64,000 bases of DNA from Erpobdella octoculata (GCA_963978895.1 OZ022240.1:8041550-8105549), one strand, 5' to 3'; shown: positions 48,660 to 64,000, numbered from the stretch's first letter. Made by a program: numbers and translations. The notes: generated by a model not told the origin, from the letters alone.

Positions 48660-49300
48660 CTTGCACTCCCATTCCCGGTCACGGTTGCTCTCCCGTTCCC
48701 GTCCCCGTTCACGCTCATTTTCTCTTTTCCATTCTTTCATAACTCCTGTTAGCCTATAAAACGTAAAATAGATTTGCTAAGACTATATATATATATGAAT
48801 ATTTGTGGGTTAGTTTGTCTATTATAGAAACGGGAAAGCGACCCGGAACGGACAGCGAGTGGGAGCGGGAATGCGACACGGAACGGACAGCGAGCGAGAG
48901 CGGGAATGCGACCGGCAGCGGGAAAACGACCGAAAACGGGAAAGCGAACAGGAGTGGGAAAGCAGGTGGGAAAGGAAACGGGAGAGAAAGAGACAAACAT
49001 TAGAAAAACCTCTAAAAAACCCGGGCAACGCAGGGTATCTCCGCTAGTACATACATAAACACAGACACAGACACACATACATACACATACACATACATAC
49101 ATACACACATACATACGCACATACATATATATATAGTTCCCGCTCGCTCACCCGCTCCGCTCCGCTCATTTTGTGACGGATTTCAAAAAATTTTTCTCTA
49201 TATTTGATTCCCCTTGACTCTCAAGATTGTGTGAAAATTTCATTACGATCGGATGAATGGTGTAGCAATGCATAAACGCCATTAACATATATACATATAT
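48660..49300. mobile_element. Helitron-like composite, third copy
   Basis: It is a close copy of 19.97-20.73 kb with a shorter minisatellite. It contains inverted GC-rich repeat, a TGTTAGCCTATAAAACG spacer, a plus-strand 3' end (hairpin, CTAG at 49044-49047), CA microsatellite and a minus-orientation 5' block (49139-49280). Confidence 0.7.
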
Positions 49301-51795
<2,495 letters not shown>

Positions 51796-51978
51796 TATTT
51801 GCCCTGAAGATGACAATTTCGTCGAAACTGGCCAGTAGGCAATAGATTAAATAAATTATGTCTTTAAACAATAGTTCTAGTTTGTTTAATATAAAAAAGC
51901 GACGTATTGAAAATCTGTGCAAAAAAGTAATAAACCTTAAATGGCGTATAGTTTTTAACAGCGCGTGTCTTAACGAAA

Positions 51979-52176
<198 letters not shown>

Positions 52177-52177
52177 A

Positions 52178-52577
52178 CTAGCGGGGGTGCCCGGCGTTGC
52201 CCGGGGTTTTTATAAGGTTTTTCTAATGTTTGTCTCTCTCGCTCAGGTTTCCTTCCCCGTTGCTTTCCCGTTCCCGTTTGCTTTCCCGTTCTCGGTCGCT
52301 TTCCCGTTCCTGACCGCTTTCCAGCTTCCGGTCATTTTTCCGCTCCTGTTTGCTCTCCCGTTCCCACTCACGCTTGCTCTCCCGTTCTCGCTCACGCTTG
52401 TTCTCCCATTCCCGTTCTCGATCGAAAGGAAAAGCGACCGAGAACGGGAAAGCTACCGGGAGCGGGAAAGCAACCGGGAGCGGGAAAGCGACCGGGAGCG
52501 GGAAAGCGACCGGGAACGGGAAAGCGGAGAAGGAAATGGGAGCGAGAAAGACAAACATTAAAAAAACCTTTAAAAAC
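52178..52577. mobile_element. Palindromic pair of Helitron-like 3' ends
   Basis: The left half is a minus-strand 3' end (CTAG at 52178-52181, hairpin, GACAAACATTAGAAAAACC-type block, GC-rich minisatellite). The right half is the same in plus orientation. They meet at about 52425 in CTCGATCG. The right copy stops in the hairpin at AACCCCG and is fused to SINE sequence. The result is an imperfect 400-bp foldback. Confidence 0.75.
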
Positions 52578-52578
52578 C

Positions 52579-52770
52579 CCGCCTAAATGCAAGCGCTCTT
52601 ACCAACTGAGCCACCGACCATCACCAAAAAATGATGGCTAGAAGTCTCAGTTTTTCGGAGGTACTTAAGAATAGACTACGACTATGATAGGCTAGAAGTC
52701 TCAGTCTTTCGGAGCTACTTAACATTAGACTACGACTATGATAGGCTCAGAACTCCTTACTTCGGCTCGA
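52579..52770 (-). mobile_element. tRNA-derived SINE, truncated by the Helitron
   Basis: On the minus strand it contains TGGCTCAGTTGGTAAGAGCG (box A type) and the same flanking ATGATGGCTAGAAGTCTCAG found at 55.80 kb, here duplicated (52627 and 52688). The box B half is absent because Helitron DNA begins at 52578. Confidence 0.65.
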
Positions 52771-53381
52771 CTCGACAGCTACTCTGCTGCCAGATAGGTA
52801 ATTTTTTGCGAAGTGAAACACTGCGTTGAAATGTTTTAAGAGCCTACAAATAGGGGTAACAGGACGTTTCGCCCCCTGGACGATTCGCACCCTGGACGAT
52901 TCGCCCCCTCCCTAGACGATTCGCCCCCTGGTCGATTCGCACTCTGGACGGTTCGCCCTCTGGTCGATTCGCACCCTTGACGATTCGCCCCCTGGTCGAT
53001 TCGCACTCTGGACGTTTCGCCCCCTGGTCGATTCGCCCTCTGGACGATTCGCCCCCTGGTCGATTCGCACTCTGGACGATTCGCCCCCTGGACCATTCGC
53101 CCCCTGGTTGACTGTCTATTAGATTTAAATATTATTTTTTATTATTTCTACCACGTTTTTCGTGACTTGTTTTCTTGTCTGTTTGTTTGTTTGTCTAAGG
53201 TTATATATTAATATAATAGTAGACCACGTCACTCACTATTTTAAAGAGTTTTGTTTATTTATATTTGTATATACGTTATTTTAAAGTTTCAAAAATAAAT
53301 TATGGAATATATTTGGATTAAATTTTTTCTGTGTATTTTGTTTGAATGATTAATTAATTATTTTAAACTATAGAAATTACG

Positions 53382-53486
53382 ATGAAGTGGACTGATGAGA
53401 AAGTGCTTAAATTGGTCAGTCTTTTCAAAGAAAATCCGAATCCTCATGACATAATAAAAAGTTCATTATATTATAAGCCAGTATAA
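53382..53486 (+). pseudogene. Possible Myb/SANT-like exon fragment in MULE 2
   Basis: ATG preceded by an acceptor-like TATAG. The frame reads MKWTDEKVLKLVSLFKENP and then stops at about 53486. The start resembles Myb/SANT or MADF modules in transposon proteins. It is very short and alone, so support is weak. Confidence 0.3.
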
Positions 53487-53804
53487 AAGCGGCTTGCAGT
53501 TAAAACAATTGCATAAAGCCTCGGAAGTGCTGCTAGTGTGCTACGAAGTATTTTATGTTAATTATAAATGGTAAATTAGACTACCTGCCGCTGTTTTGTT
53601 TCATTATAATACGTTTGAAGTTTTGGACTTTTGTTCACGTAACCGCCACTTTTTGGATTTATTGCTTATGAAAATTTTCAATTCTTTTTTATTCAACAAC
53701 CAGGGTATATATATATATACGTCAATCTTTCGGCATGCTATATTTGAGTTTGCTTTATTCAAGTCTACTCTGCTTTTACTTTAAGAGCAATTTTAACTTG
53801 TATT

Positions 53805-54961
53805 ATGATGTCAGCTGTTTATGATTGCGTTGTTTGTGCAAAAAAGGTCACGAAGAGACAATATGCAGTTGCTTGCGATATTTGTGAAAAATGGTGTCAT
53901 CTAATCTGTCAAAAAGGTATTTTAAGACTTATAACTATTATACAAATATTAAAAAAACAAATAATACAGTTGATAACAAAATCTATAACGCGCCAACGGT
54001 GCTTTTGTAAAATTAATTTTTGGTCTGTTTGTAATAATTGCTAAATACAATTTTTATTTCCACAGACGTTGCAAAAGATTGTTGAAATTTTGCCGGAAGC
54101 ACCCCATGTGGCTGGCTTTATGGTCGATTTTGAGTCAGCTATGTGGCGTGCATTGGGAACAGTTTTTCCTGATACAGCTATAAAAGGATGCGTCTTTCAT
54201 CTGACTCAGGCTGTATGGAGGAAAGTGCAAGAGTTGGGACTTCAGATGGCATACAACGAAAAAAAAAGCATATACAACTTTATAAGGTAAAGTAATTGAC
54301 ATATAACTCAATTATAATATCAAATAATTAAAAGATAGGTTTATATATATATAAATATAAAAATTTATGCTTTGTTAACAATTTAGGCGTATTATGGCTT
54401 TTCCTTTTCTGCCTGGCGTTGACATACCTGAGGCATTTCTTCATTTAAAAGGAAAGGTTTTGGTTGAAAGTGATCAAAGAATAATTGACTTTGTTGACTA
54501 TTTTGAAAAAACATGGATCAACAGTCAGGTCTGGCCACCTCACGCCTGGTCGATTTACATGGAAACCGTCAGGACAAACAACGATGTTGAGGGTGAACAT
54601 TATCTAAATCAGTTGATTTATATTACATTGCTGCTAAGAGTGGCATATTAATTATGTTTTTATGTTATTAATTAACCTAAAACAATTGTTTTTAGGATGG
54701 CACACGCGCTTAAATAGCCGTGCCAGGCGTGGTAAGTTGGATTTGTACCAACTGGCGCCGCTACTCTTCAACGAAGCGGAATATGTTACCCTGCAAGTCA
54801 ACCTGATATCCGAGAAAAGACTTCGCAGGTACCAAAGGACGACCTATGCCAGACTGCAGGGAAAATTATCCGACGTGTGGGAGAAGTATGCGGAACATGA
54901 AATAACCACTTCTAAACTTCTGCGTGCCTGTGCGCACATATATGGGCCAGGCGGAAAATGA
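53805..54961 (+). pseudogene. MULE transposase with introns, internal exons missing
   Basis: Exon a, 53805-53916, encodes a zinc-binding module (CVVCAKKVTKRQYAVACDIC, then WCHLICQKG), which precedes the transposase in many invertebrate MULEs. Exon b, 54066-54286, has VDFESAMWRALGTVFPD and GCVFHLTQAVW (DDE core). Exon c, 54387-54592, has FVDYFEKTWI and TNNDVEG. Exon d, 54696-54961, has WHTRLNSRARRGKLD and ends with a stop. The b-c and c-d junctions have canonical sites and matching phases (2 and 1). The a-b junction does not: exon a ends in phase 1 and b starts in phase 0. The part containing the FLYWCH region and first catalytic Asp is therefore probably deleted. Confidence 0.78.
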
Positions 54962-55665
54962 TCAATAAAATTTACAACAAAAATGCAGTGTCTATCATTT
55001 GTTAATCTGTTTTCAAACATCATTATATATTTATTATAAAGTGAGATAACGATTCGTGGCTTAGTCATTACTAACGCAACGTTAAACAATGTCAAACCTC
55101 TTAAAATTGAGTTCCACTTAAAAAATTTGTAAATTAAAAAAAAACATTTAAACCATAGGCGTAGAGTTCGGAAAGAGGTCATCAAAAAATCGCAAAAGAA
55201 ATTGAAATTAACATTTTGAAAAAGAACATTAATAGCACTTTTGAAGAAGTACCTTCTTAACTTTCGTTCCCTGTATGAGAACTACCTCCATAGTAAAAAT
55301 AACAAAAAAATAATATTTAAGCAAGTTAAGAAAACGTGATAAAAATAATAAAAAAAATTATATTTAACTCTAATAAACCGTCAACCACGCAGGGAGGTAA
55401 TTGTCCAGAATGCGAATCGACCATGGGGCGAACCGTCCAGAGTGCGAATCGACCAGGGGGCGAACCGTCCGGAGTGCGAATCGACCAGGGGGCGAAACGT
55501 CCAGAGTGCGAATCGACCAGGGGGCGAACCGTCCAGGGTGCGAATCGACCAGGGGGCGAACCGTCCAGAGTGCGAATCGAACAGGGGGCGAAACGTCTAG
55601 GGAGTGGGCGAACCGTCCAGGGGGCGAACCGTCCGGGGGCGAATCGTCTGGAAACCACAAATAGG

Positions 55666-55856
55666 ATGATTAACTGTCACCACAAGTAACGCAAATATTT
55701 ATAAGACTCTACTAGGAATCGAACCCACGTGTCTACGGCAACACCGCCTCGCCTAAATGCAAACGCTCTTACCAACTGAGCCACCGACCATCACCAAAAA
55801 ATGATGGCTAGAAGTCTCAGTCTTTCGGAGCTACTTAACATAATACTACGACTATA
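55666..55856 (-). mobile_element. tRNA-derived SINE-like repeat
   Basis: On the minus strand box A TGGCTCAGTTGG (55783-55772) and box B GGTTCGATTCC (55725-55715) are spaced as in a tRNA with a variable loop, separated by AAGAGCGTTTGCATTTAGGC and a GAGGCGGTG stretch. Neither a folded acceptor stem nor CCA is convincing, so it is a SINE or tRNA pseudogene rather than a tRNA gene. Partial copies lie at 48.6, 52.6 and 58.0 kb. Confidence 0.65.
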
Positions 55857-56400
<544 letters not shown>

Positions 56401-56479
56401 CGAAATTTGGAACTTATATTACTTTTATTGCGTAAGCATCCACTAAAAAAGGATTTTTAAAAATTTTGCTCCTGAGGGG

Positions 56480-57190
56480 AAGAAACTGGAAAACAAATTT
56501 TTTTCTAAAACAATGTATATCTCGAAAACCAAAAATGAGGAGATTTTGAAATTTGGTAAATGGATTCTTCTTGAAAAATAAAAAGATATGTGTTTCACCA
56601 TTTTTTGAAAATTCGGTTTCCCGGACCTCAAATGTAGGTTGGAAAATTGGGTTATTTGGTTTTTAAAGTAGCTGCAACTCAAAAACTGTAAATGCTACAG
56701 GAGTAAAAATTATTATTTAGTTTCTACTCCAAAAATAATGAAATACGTGTTTTAGCATTTTTTGAAAATTTGGTTTTTAGGACTTCAAATGTGGGGTGGA
56801 AAATAGGGTTATTTGTTTTTTGAAGTAACTGCTACTCAAAAACTGTAAATACCACAGATGTAAAAATTAGTATTTAGTTTCTATTCTAAAATAAAGATAT
56901 ACGTGTTTCACCATTTTTTACAAATTTGGTTTCCAGGACCTTAAATGTGGGGGGGACAATATGATTACTTGGTTTTTAAAGTAGCTGCTACTCAAAAACT
57001 GTGAATGCTACAAAAGTAAAAATTAGTATTTAATTTCTACTCTAAAAATAATGATATACGTGTTTCGCAATTTTTTAAAACTTTGGTTTCCATGACTTCA
57101 AATGTGGGGTCAAAATAAGGGTTATTTGATTTTAAAATAACTGCTACTCAACAACTGCCAGCATTACAGATGTAAAACTTAGTATTTTGA
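56480..57190. repeat. 157-bp tandem satellite, about 4.5 units
   Basis: The landmark GGTTTCC(C/A)GGAC(C/T)TCAAATGT recurs at 56615, 56772, 56928 and 57085, a spacing of 156-157 bp. Each unit also has CTACTCAAAAACTGTAAATG and TTTAGTTTCTACTC. Units differ by several substitutions. No coding potential. Confidence 0.9.
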
Positions 57191-57229
57191 GGCTTTGTGC
57201 CGGTTAGAAGTAGCTGAGTCCAGTTTATC

Positions 57230-57500
57230 ACCGGTCGGGCAAAGCCGTTATTTTAGGGTCTTTTTACGGGCCAGGCTAAACCTTAAATCAAGGTGGTACG
57301 GTCCGAGGTTTTTCACTAAGCATATAGACATTTTAGTGAATTTAGGGTCTTCAGACGGGCCGGGCCAAACCTGAAGTCAAGGTGGGACGGACTAAAGTTT
57401 TTCATCAAGTATATAGAAATTCTAGGCCTGTAAAAACCGGCCGGGCCCAGGAAATTTGGTTTTGAAACGGACTGGGCCAAGTTGTCGACGGGCCGAGCCG
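57230..57500. repeat. Two-copy repeat of about 107 bp with GGGCCGGGCC motifs
   Basis: Units beginning TTTAGGGTCTTTTTACGGGC and TTTAGGGTCTTCAGACGGGC are joined head to tail. A third partial follows, ending in GGCCGGGCCC and ACGGGCCGAGCCGACCC. Confidence 0.75.
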
Positions 57501-57540
57501 ACCCCTATGGATGCACGGTTCAAATTCTCTAATTTCATGC

Positions 57541-57975
57541 GAGCTCCCGGTCGCTTTTGCGCTCCCGGTCGCTTTTCCGCTCCCGGTCGCTTTTCCGCTC
57601 CCGGTCGCTTTTCCGCTCACGGTCGCTTTTCCGCTCCCGGTCGCTTTTCCGCTCCCGGTCGCTTTTCCGTTCCCGGTCGCTTTCCCGCTCCCGGTCGCTT
57701 TCCCGCTCCCGGTCGCTTTCCCGCTCCCGGTCGCTTTTCCGCTTCCGGTCGCTTTTCCGCTTCCGGTCGCTTTCCCGCTCCCGGTCGCTTTCCCGCTCCC
57801 GGTCGCTTTCCCGCTCCCGGTCGCTTTCCCGCTCCCGGTCGCTTTCCCGCTCCCGGTCGCTTTCCCGCTCCCGGTCGCTTTCCCGCTCGCGGTCGCTTTC
57901 CCGCTCCCGGTTGCTTTCCCGCTCGCGGTCGCTTTCCCGCTTCCGGTTGCTTTCCCGCTCCCGGTCGCTTTTCTC
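57541..57975. repeat. 18-bp GC-rich minisatellite, about 24 units
   Basis: Unit CGCTTTCCCGCTCCCGGT with few variants. Because 18 is divisible by three and the unit has no stop in any phase, all six frames stay open (GSGKAT, RERESD, AFPLPV and so on). These are not genes. The unit is the same as that found inside the Helitron-like elements, but here it stands without Helitron ends. Confidence 0.95.
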
Positions 57976-58027
57976 GTTGGTAAGAGCGCTTGCATTTCGG
58001 CGAGGCGGTATTGCCACGTGTCTACGG

Positions 58028-58085
<58 letters not shown>
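57976..58085 (+). repeat. SINE fragment and (TA)n
   Basis: TTGGTAAGAGCGCTTGCATT and GGCGAGGCGGTATTGCC on the plus strand match the tRNA-like SINE. (TA)n occupies 58031-58085. Confidence 0.6.
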
Positions 58086-58086
<1 letters not shown>

Positions 58087-58785
58087 TTGTCTGATAAGTT
58101 CGCATAGGGTTTCATTTTGTGCCATTTAGTGTTGTGTACAGCTTGACCTTTGAAGCGATGTTAAGTGACCCCTTAAAGACATTGAAGTTTTGAAAAATTG
58201 TTATTTTTTGTTAAAATCTTACTTTCTATTACAACTATAAAATATTAATTTATAAAGAAATGTGTAAGTATTCATTGAAACACACTTTTTAAATGTGTTC
58301 TAATAAAACTAAATTACCAGAATGATAAATGATCATTATTGTTATATCAAGAGTCTGTTCAGTACACAGACAATAAAGATTCGTTAATCAGAATGCAACT
58401 TTAGTGAGCTAAAACATTATCAATTGCTTATAAATGTCATTGAAATTTCTTTTGCGCTGGACAGGAATCTGTTTTTGGTGGTGTTCATTGATTTGAAAGA
58501 TGCGTTAATGGTGTTCTCCATCCTTTGTTAGTACTAAGTTGAAATCAATTGCCAACTTGACAGGACGTTCAGCCCAGTCGTTTACAACATGAATGATAAT
58601 AATAATGAATCCGATTATTATTAAAGTGGCGTTTGTTCTTCAAAAGAACTTCAAGACCACTGTAGACGCTAGGGAAAAGATTTATTGAACAGAAATGTCT
58701 TTAGTGCTGTGTGGAAACTGGCTGAACTGGATGTAGAGATGATGTGGAAAGGGAGTTTGTTCCACATTTCAGGCCCAATCCCGTC
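58086..58785. other. Unassigned DNA
   Basis: No domain-bearing ORF recognised. The segment 58640-58790 is less AT-rich and may be a transposon 3' UTR, but I could not identify it. Confidence 0.4.
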
Positions 58786-58789
58786 TTAA

Positions 58790-59620
58790 CATTTTAACGG
58801 TTTTCCTGGTATTTCCTTATTAAACATGGATTTCAGTTTTGTCACTGTTTTTCATTTATTTTGTTTTTCGCGTTAAATAATTTAATAATTTACATCGACA
58901 TAAAAGTATATGCAAAATAAAAGCAACCATAAATTTGTTTTAAGGTTTTAATTAAATTTTTTTATTAATTAAACAAAATACTTATAACAACGAAATATTT
59001 TATTTTAGTTTTTAACTTTTCGTGTTGAATAAAAGCAAACTTACCAATATTTTTAATATTTTTTAGTTTTGTCACTGTTTTTCATTTATTTTGATTTTTG
59101 CTTTAAATAAGTTAATAATTTACACCTACATAAAAGTATATGCAAAATAAAAGCAACCATAATTTTTTTAAGGTTTCAATTAATTTGTTTTAAATACTTT
59201 TAACAACGAAAAATTTTATTTTAGTTTTCAGCTTGTCGTGTTGAATAAAAACAAACTTACCAATATTTTTTAACAATTTGAAAAAAATAAAAAACGTATT
59301 AAAAAGAAACGAATTGTTTAATTGTACATTAACTGAAACATTTGTCTTTAGAAGAATTACAATTTGTAACAAAACTTTTCGATAGAACATTTAAAAAAAA
59401 TGTTTTTAATTAATCCAATTAATTTTCTATTTATAAAAGGCACAGCATTGAAAATTTTTGTTTTAGTTTCAACCTTTACAGCACTGCTTAAAAAAGTGTT
59501 AAAATTAAAAAAAAATCATTACTAATCAGACGAAACAGGCAAACATTAGTACTGTTTTCCAGATAATAAATCTATTTATAGAAATAAATAAAAATAGCCA
59601 TTCTGATCAACGTTCAAAAT
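58790..59620 (-). repeat. Orphan duplicate of the PAN/ILEI-like family upstream module
   Basis: Matches 26.99-27.60 kb in order: TTTTCCTGGTATTTCCTTAT, TTTCAGTTTTGTCACTGTTT, TATGCAAAATAAAAGCA, the splice-donor-like CAAACTTACCAATATT, TATAAATA (minus strand, about 59430-59440), and CAGTACTGTTTTCCAGAT-type sequence. The proximal part is itself duplicated (58830-59040 and 59060-59260). No family coding exon lies downstream; a Helitron-like piece and a LINE flank it. Confidence 0.7.
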
Positions 59621-59631
59621 ATATATATATA

Positions 59632-59816
59632 TAGTTTCCGCTTACTCTCCCGCTCCGCTCCGCTCATTTTGTGACCGATTTTAATTTTTTTTCATTTAAA
59701 CCTTCCTCTATTGACTCTCAAGCTTGTGTAAAAATTTCATTACGATCGGATGAATGGTGTAGCAACGCATAAGTTATTTACAAACACACATAATCTTATT
59801 TTTATATATACAGATA
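59632..59816 (-). mobile_element. Helitron-like 5' fragment
   Basis: Reads 5' TCTGTATATATAAAAAT on the minus strand, then the conserved ATTCATCCGATCGTAATGAA block, ending in GAGCGGAGCGGAGCGGGAGA. The 3' half is missing. Confidence 0.7.
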
Positions 59817-59834
59817 TTGTTTTCAGTAAATAAC

Positions 59835-61912
<2,078 letters not shown>

Positions 61913-62112
61913 CCTGTGAAAAATGACAGATTTTTCACATCTCATTATTTATTATTATTTTTCGATTGCAGCGCCACCTCTTTTGATTTTTAGGACTGAC
62001 AATGTACAATTTCTTAAAAACTTTTACTACACGCCTGCGAGCACTAATTATAGCAATTGCTGACCACCACGGCCCCCGCGTTATGCAGACATTGGAATTT
62101 ATCTATGTTGAT

Positions 62113-63236
62113 CATAGGCGCCAACTTGTGAAAAATATTGGGGGGCCCAATAAACTTTAGGCTTTGTAAAGGAGAAAATGCATGCGTCGGACGGCCCGGA
62201 CCTGAGTTGTCCATGGGTCGAATTTTGAAGACCCGACCCACCCGAAATCTGACCCGACCCGACCCACGTGTTTTGAACCCGACCCGACCCGACCCGTGGA
62301 CAACTCTGGCTAACATTTAGTGGTTATGGTTGTGGCCTACTAAATTGAGTAAATTGATAAACTCAGAATGTGTATTTAATTTGTTTGATGAACTTCAGAT
62401 CAATACATAATGTTTGTCTGTGACAGTCTCAGACAGACTGGCACTGTGATTTTCTGTGTCCGAGTTAATTTAGTAGAGTGCAAAGTTTTGCATTCTGAGA
62501 TTGTTTCTCTTTACAAATTCATTGCAGATTTCTTTAAAGTTTATAGATTTGATTAATTCTTTATGACAAGGAAAAACGGCAACATGGTTTAGCCTTTCCT
62601 GGGTCATTGTAGATCTGAGATAAACTTCTTTCTGCTGTGCAGGTGGTCACTGGTAATGTCAGAAAAAGGTTGAGTAGAAGACTAATTTCTGATAACATTT
62701 TAGTCTGGTTTTACTTTGCATAAGTTTGATCACATTCTGAATATTTTCCAGTTTTCTAGGATCTCCATGATGTTGAGTACTTGATGATTGCATCTGGTAA
62801 TGTGAAATTACATCTTGTAACATTTCCAAGTGAATAATGAGACGTCGTTCGTTAATGTCTGTGTCAAAATATTTAACCAGTTTGAGACGTCATTATTTTC
62901 CGGAGGTGATGGAACTTTTAAGGAGATCAAATATTGTATTTTGTCGCTTCATTGTTCAGTCATTCAAAAATACGGTGCGGAAAACAGAAAAAAGAAATAA
63001 ATTAAAGTAATGCATACTAAGAAAAGTGTATTTAAAGTCAGAAATTAGAATGGATAGAAGGTATGTTTGAAAACAGCCATACACAATTTCTTTGGTCAAA
63101 AGCTAAATACTAATTTAGCATTTTTATTATATTTTATTGTTTGCAAATTATTGGGGGGCTCATCCTTATAACGGGCCCATGGCGTCCAAGATTGGGGAGC
63201 CCGAGCCCATCGGGCCCAATGGAGTCGGCGCCTATG
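62113..63236 (-). mobile_element. hAT element with CATAGGCGCC termini
   Basis: Inverted ends CATAGGCGCCAACT (left) and CATAGGCGCCGACT (right, reverse complement). The flanking 8-bp duplication is ATGTTGAT (62105-62112) and ATGCTGAT (63237-63244), one mismatch. GGGTCGGGTC repeats lie at 62215-62300. It carries a decayed transposase C-terminus. Confidence 0.85.
62480..62990 (-). pseudogene. hAT transposase C-terminal relic
   Basis: Minus-strand frames, interrupted by small indels, read LFLTLPVTTCTAERS then LRSTMTQERLNHVAVFPCH and INFKEICNEFVKRNN. This is the hAT dimerisation domain. Upstream, NDVSNWLNILTQTLTNDVSL-like sequence is degraded. There is no intact ORF. Confidence 0.65.
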
Positions 63237-64000
63237 ATGCTGATACAAAAGTGTGTAACTCTATTTATAAAACTAAATGTGTATTTTTTCTCATACAAAT
63301 CCGAATCGCTGGAACAATCTTAATAAAACGTGTTGACAATTTTTAAACTGGGCGTCGATGATTTGTCGAAGGTTTCCTGATAAAAAATTGTTATAATAAA
63401 TTCAGTTTTTATTTTGCAGCTTTATATTTTTCCATGTCCTAAACGATCATTAAGGGATTGCAGTGATTGTCATTTTGTTCAATCTTAAAAAAATAACTTT
63501 TACTTTGTGTGGCTATGATTTTGAAATTTTAAAAACTAAGAAATCATTTTGTTGGTCATTTTGTACAATAGTGAGATTACAGCAAAGCATTGTTAATTAT
63601 TATATGTATTTTTTAGTTAATCGTTAATAGTCCGGTAAAAAGTTTGAAAATCGCATCAATAGCTTAAAATTTATTCATGATTATATCTTTTTATATGAAA
63701 AGCTTTGGATTAATTTGTATTTTATTGTGGTTGAAATAATTTTTTAGTAAAATATTTGGAACATATGAAATTTTGAATGAATTTGAAACTGTTTATTATT
63801 ATTCGGTACGTTGGATAAAAATTGTTTTGAAAGGTGGATTAAAACGTTGGAAGCGAATAAAGATATTCAAAGGTTAGACAATATAGTCTTTAATCTGAAT
63901 CCGTCGTTAACAGCTTGTAAAAACCTTATTTAAATAAGATTTCGGAGCGAGTTTGATAGCCTACAACAGGTGAGCGATAAGTTGACCGGCTGAGCTGAAA
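63237..64000. other. AT-rich DNA, no gene seen
   Basis: No domain-bearing ORF, RNA gene or repeat structure recognised up to the window edge. Confidence 0.5.

Larger units (their letters stand above)
52855..55656 (+). mobile_element. MULE transposon 2 with minisatellite inverted termini
   Basis: A perfect 9-bp duplication ACAAATAGG (52846-52854 and 55657-55665) flanks a 2802-bp element. Its ends are inverted arrays of about 17-bp units (CCTGGACGATTCGCCC and variants) at 52863-53105 and 55396-55650. It encodes a transposase with intact splice sites but missing middle exons. The architecture is the same as MULE 1 with an unrelated repeat unit. Confidence 0.92.

Noticed and set aside
52863..53105. 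CRISPR-like or coding repeat (GESTRGR-type ORFs)
   Set aside because: Same reasoning: 17-bp tandem units forming the MULE 2 terminus, mirrored at 55396-55650, with no spacers.
55711..55787. A functional tRNA gene
   Set aside because: Box A and box B are good, but I could not build a convincing acceptor stem, and related partial copies occur elsewhere as repeats, so a SINE is more likely.

Overview
This window is nuclear DNA from an AT-rich invertebrate animal. The evidence is a gene with twelve short coding exons and GT/AG introns, very long (TA)n tracts, and metazoan transposon families (CR1/L2-like LINEs, Ty3-type and SAP-gag LTR elements, MULE, hAT, Helitron, a tRNA-derived SINE). I cannot name the species. 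A cnidarian, flatworm, mollusc or tunicate are all possible. No bacterial-type operons, rRNA genes, CRISPR arrays or phage genes were seen. Conventional host genes are rare, and most of the window is transposon and satellite DNA.

1-29 kb, minus strand: a tandem cluster of at least eight related four-exon loci. Each encodes a secreted protein with a signal peptide and a Cys-rich PAN/apple-like domain (exon 1), then a domain resembling ILEI/FAM3 (exons 2-3), then a 17-35 residue tail (exon 4). Exon lengths and intron phases match between copies. Every copy in the window is damaged: stops, frameshifts, deletions, a lost start codon, and in one copy a CR1-like LINE lying inside exon 3. A conserved upstream module recurs about 1 kb before the copies. 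The cluster is broken at 9-16.5 kb by a nest: an LTR element with a SAP-domain gag-like ORF, a MULE inserted into one of its LTRs (9-bp target duplication), a Helitron inside the MULE, and an unassigned DDE transposon beside it.

30-41 kb: hAT elements and fragments, Helitron copies, and a Ty3-type LTR element whose pol is largely deleted. Next to that element is a 130-bp-arm inverted repeat with a 5-bp spacer.

41.4-45.35 kb, plus strand: a complete NDRG-family gene (344 codons). It is the only intact-looking conventional host gene here.

46.5-64 kb: an L2-like LINE, a second SAP-gag LTR element inside (TA)n, Helitron palindromes, a second MULE with minisatellite inverted termini, tRNA-like SINE pieces, a 157-bp satellite, an 18-bp minisatellite open in all frames, an orphan copy of the cluster's upstream region, a Jockey/CR1-type LINE, and a 1.1-kb hAT element with an 8-bp target duplication.

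The two most notable themes are the decaying PAN plus ILEI-like gene cluster and a set of elements whose termini or interiors are tandem repeats. Two SAP-gag LTR elements both sit in (TA)n tracts.
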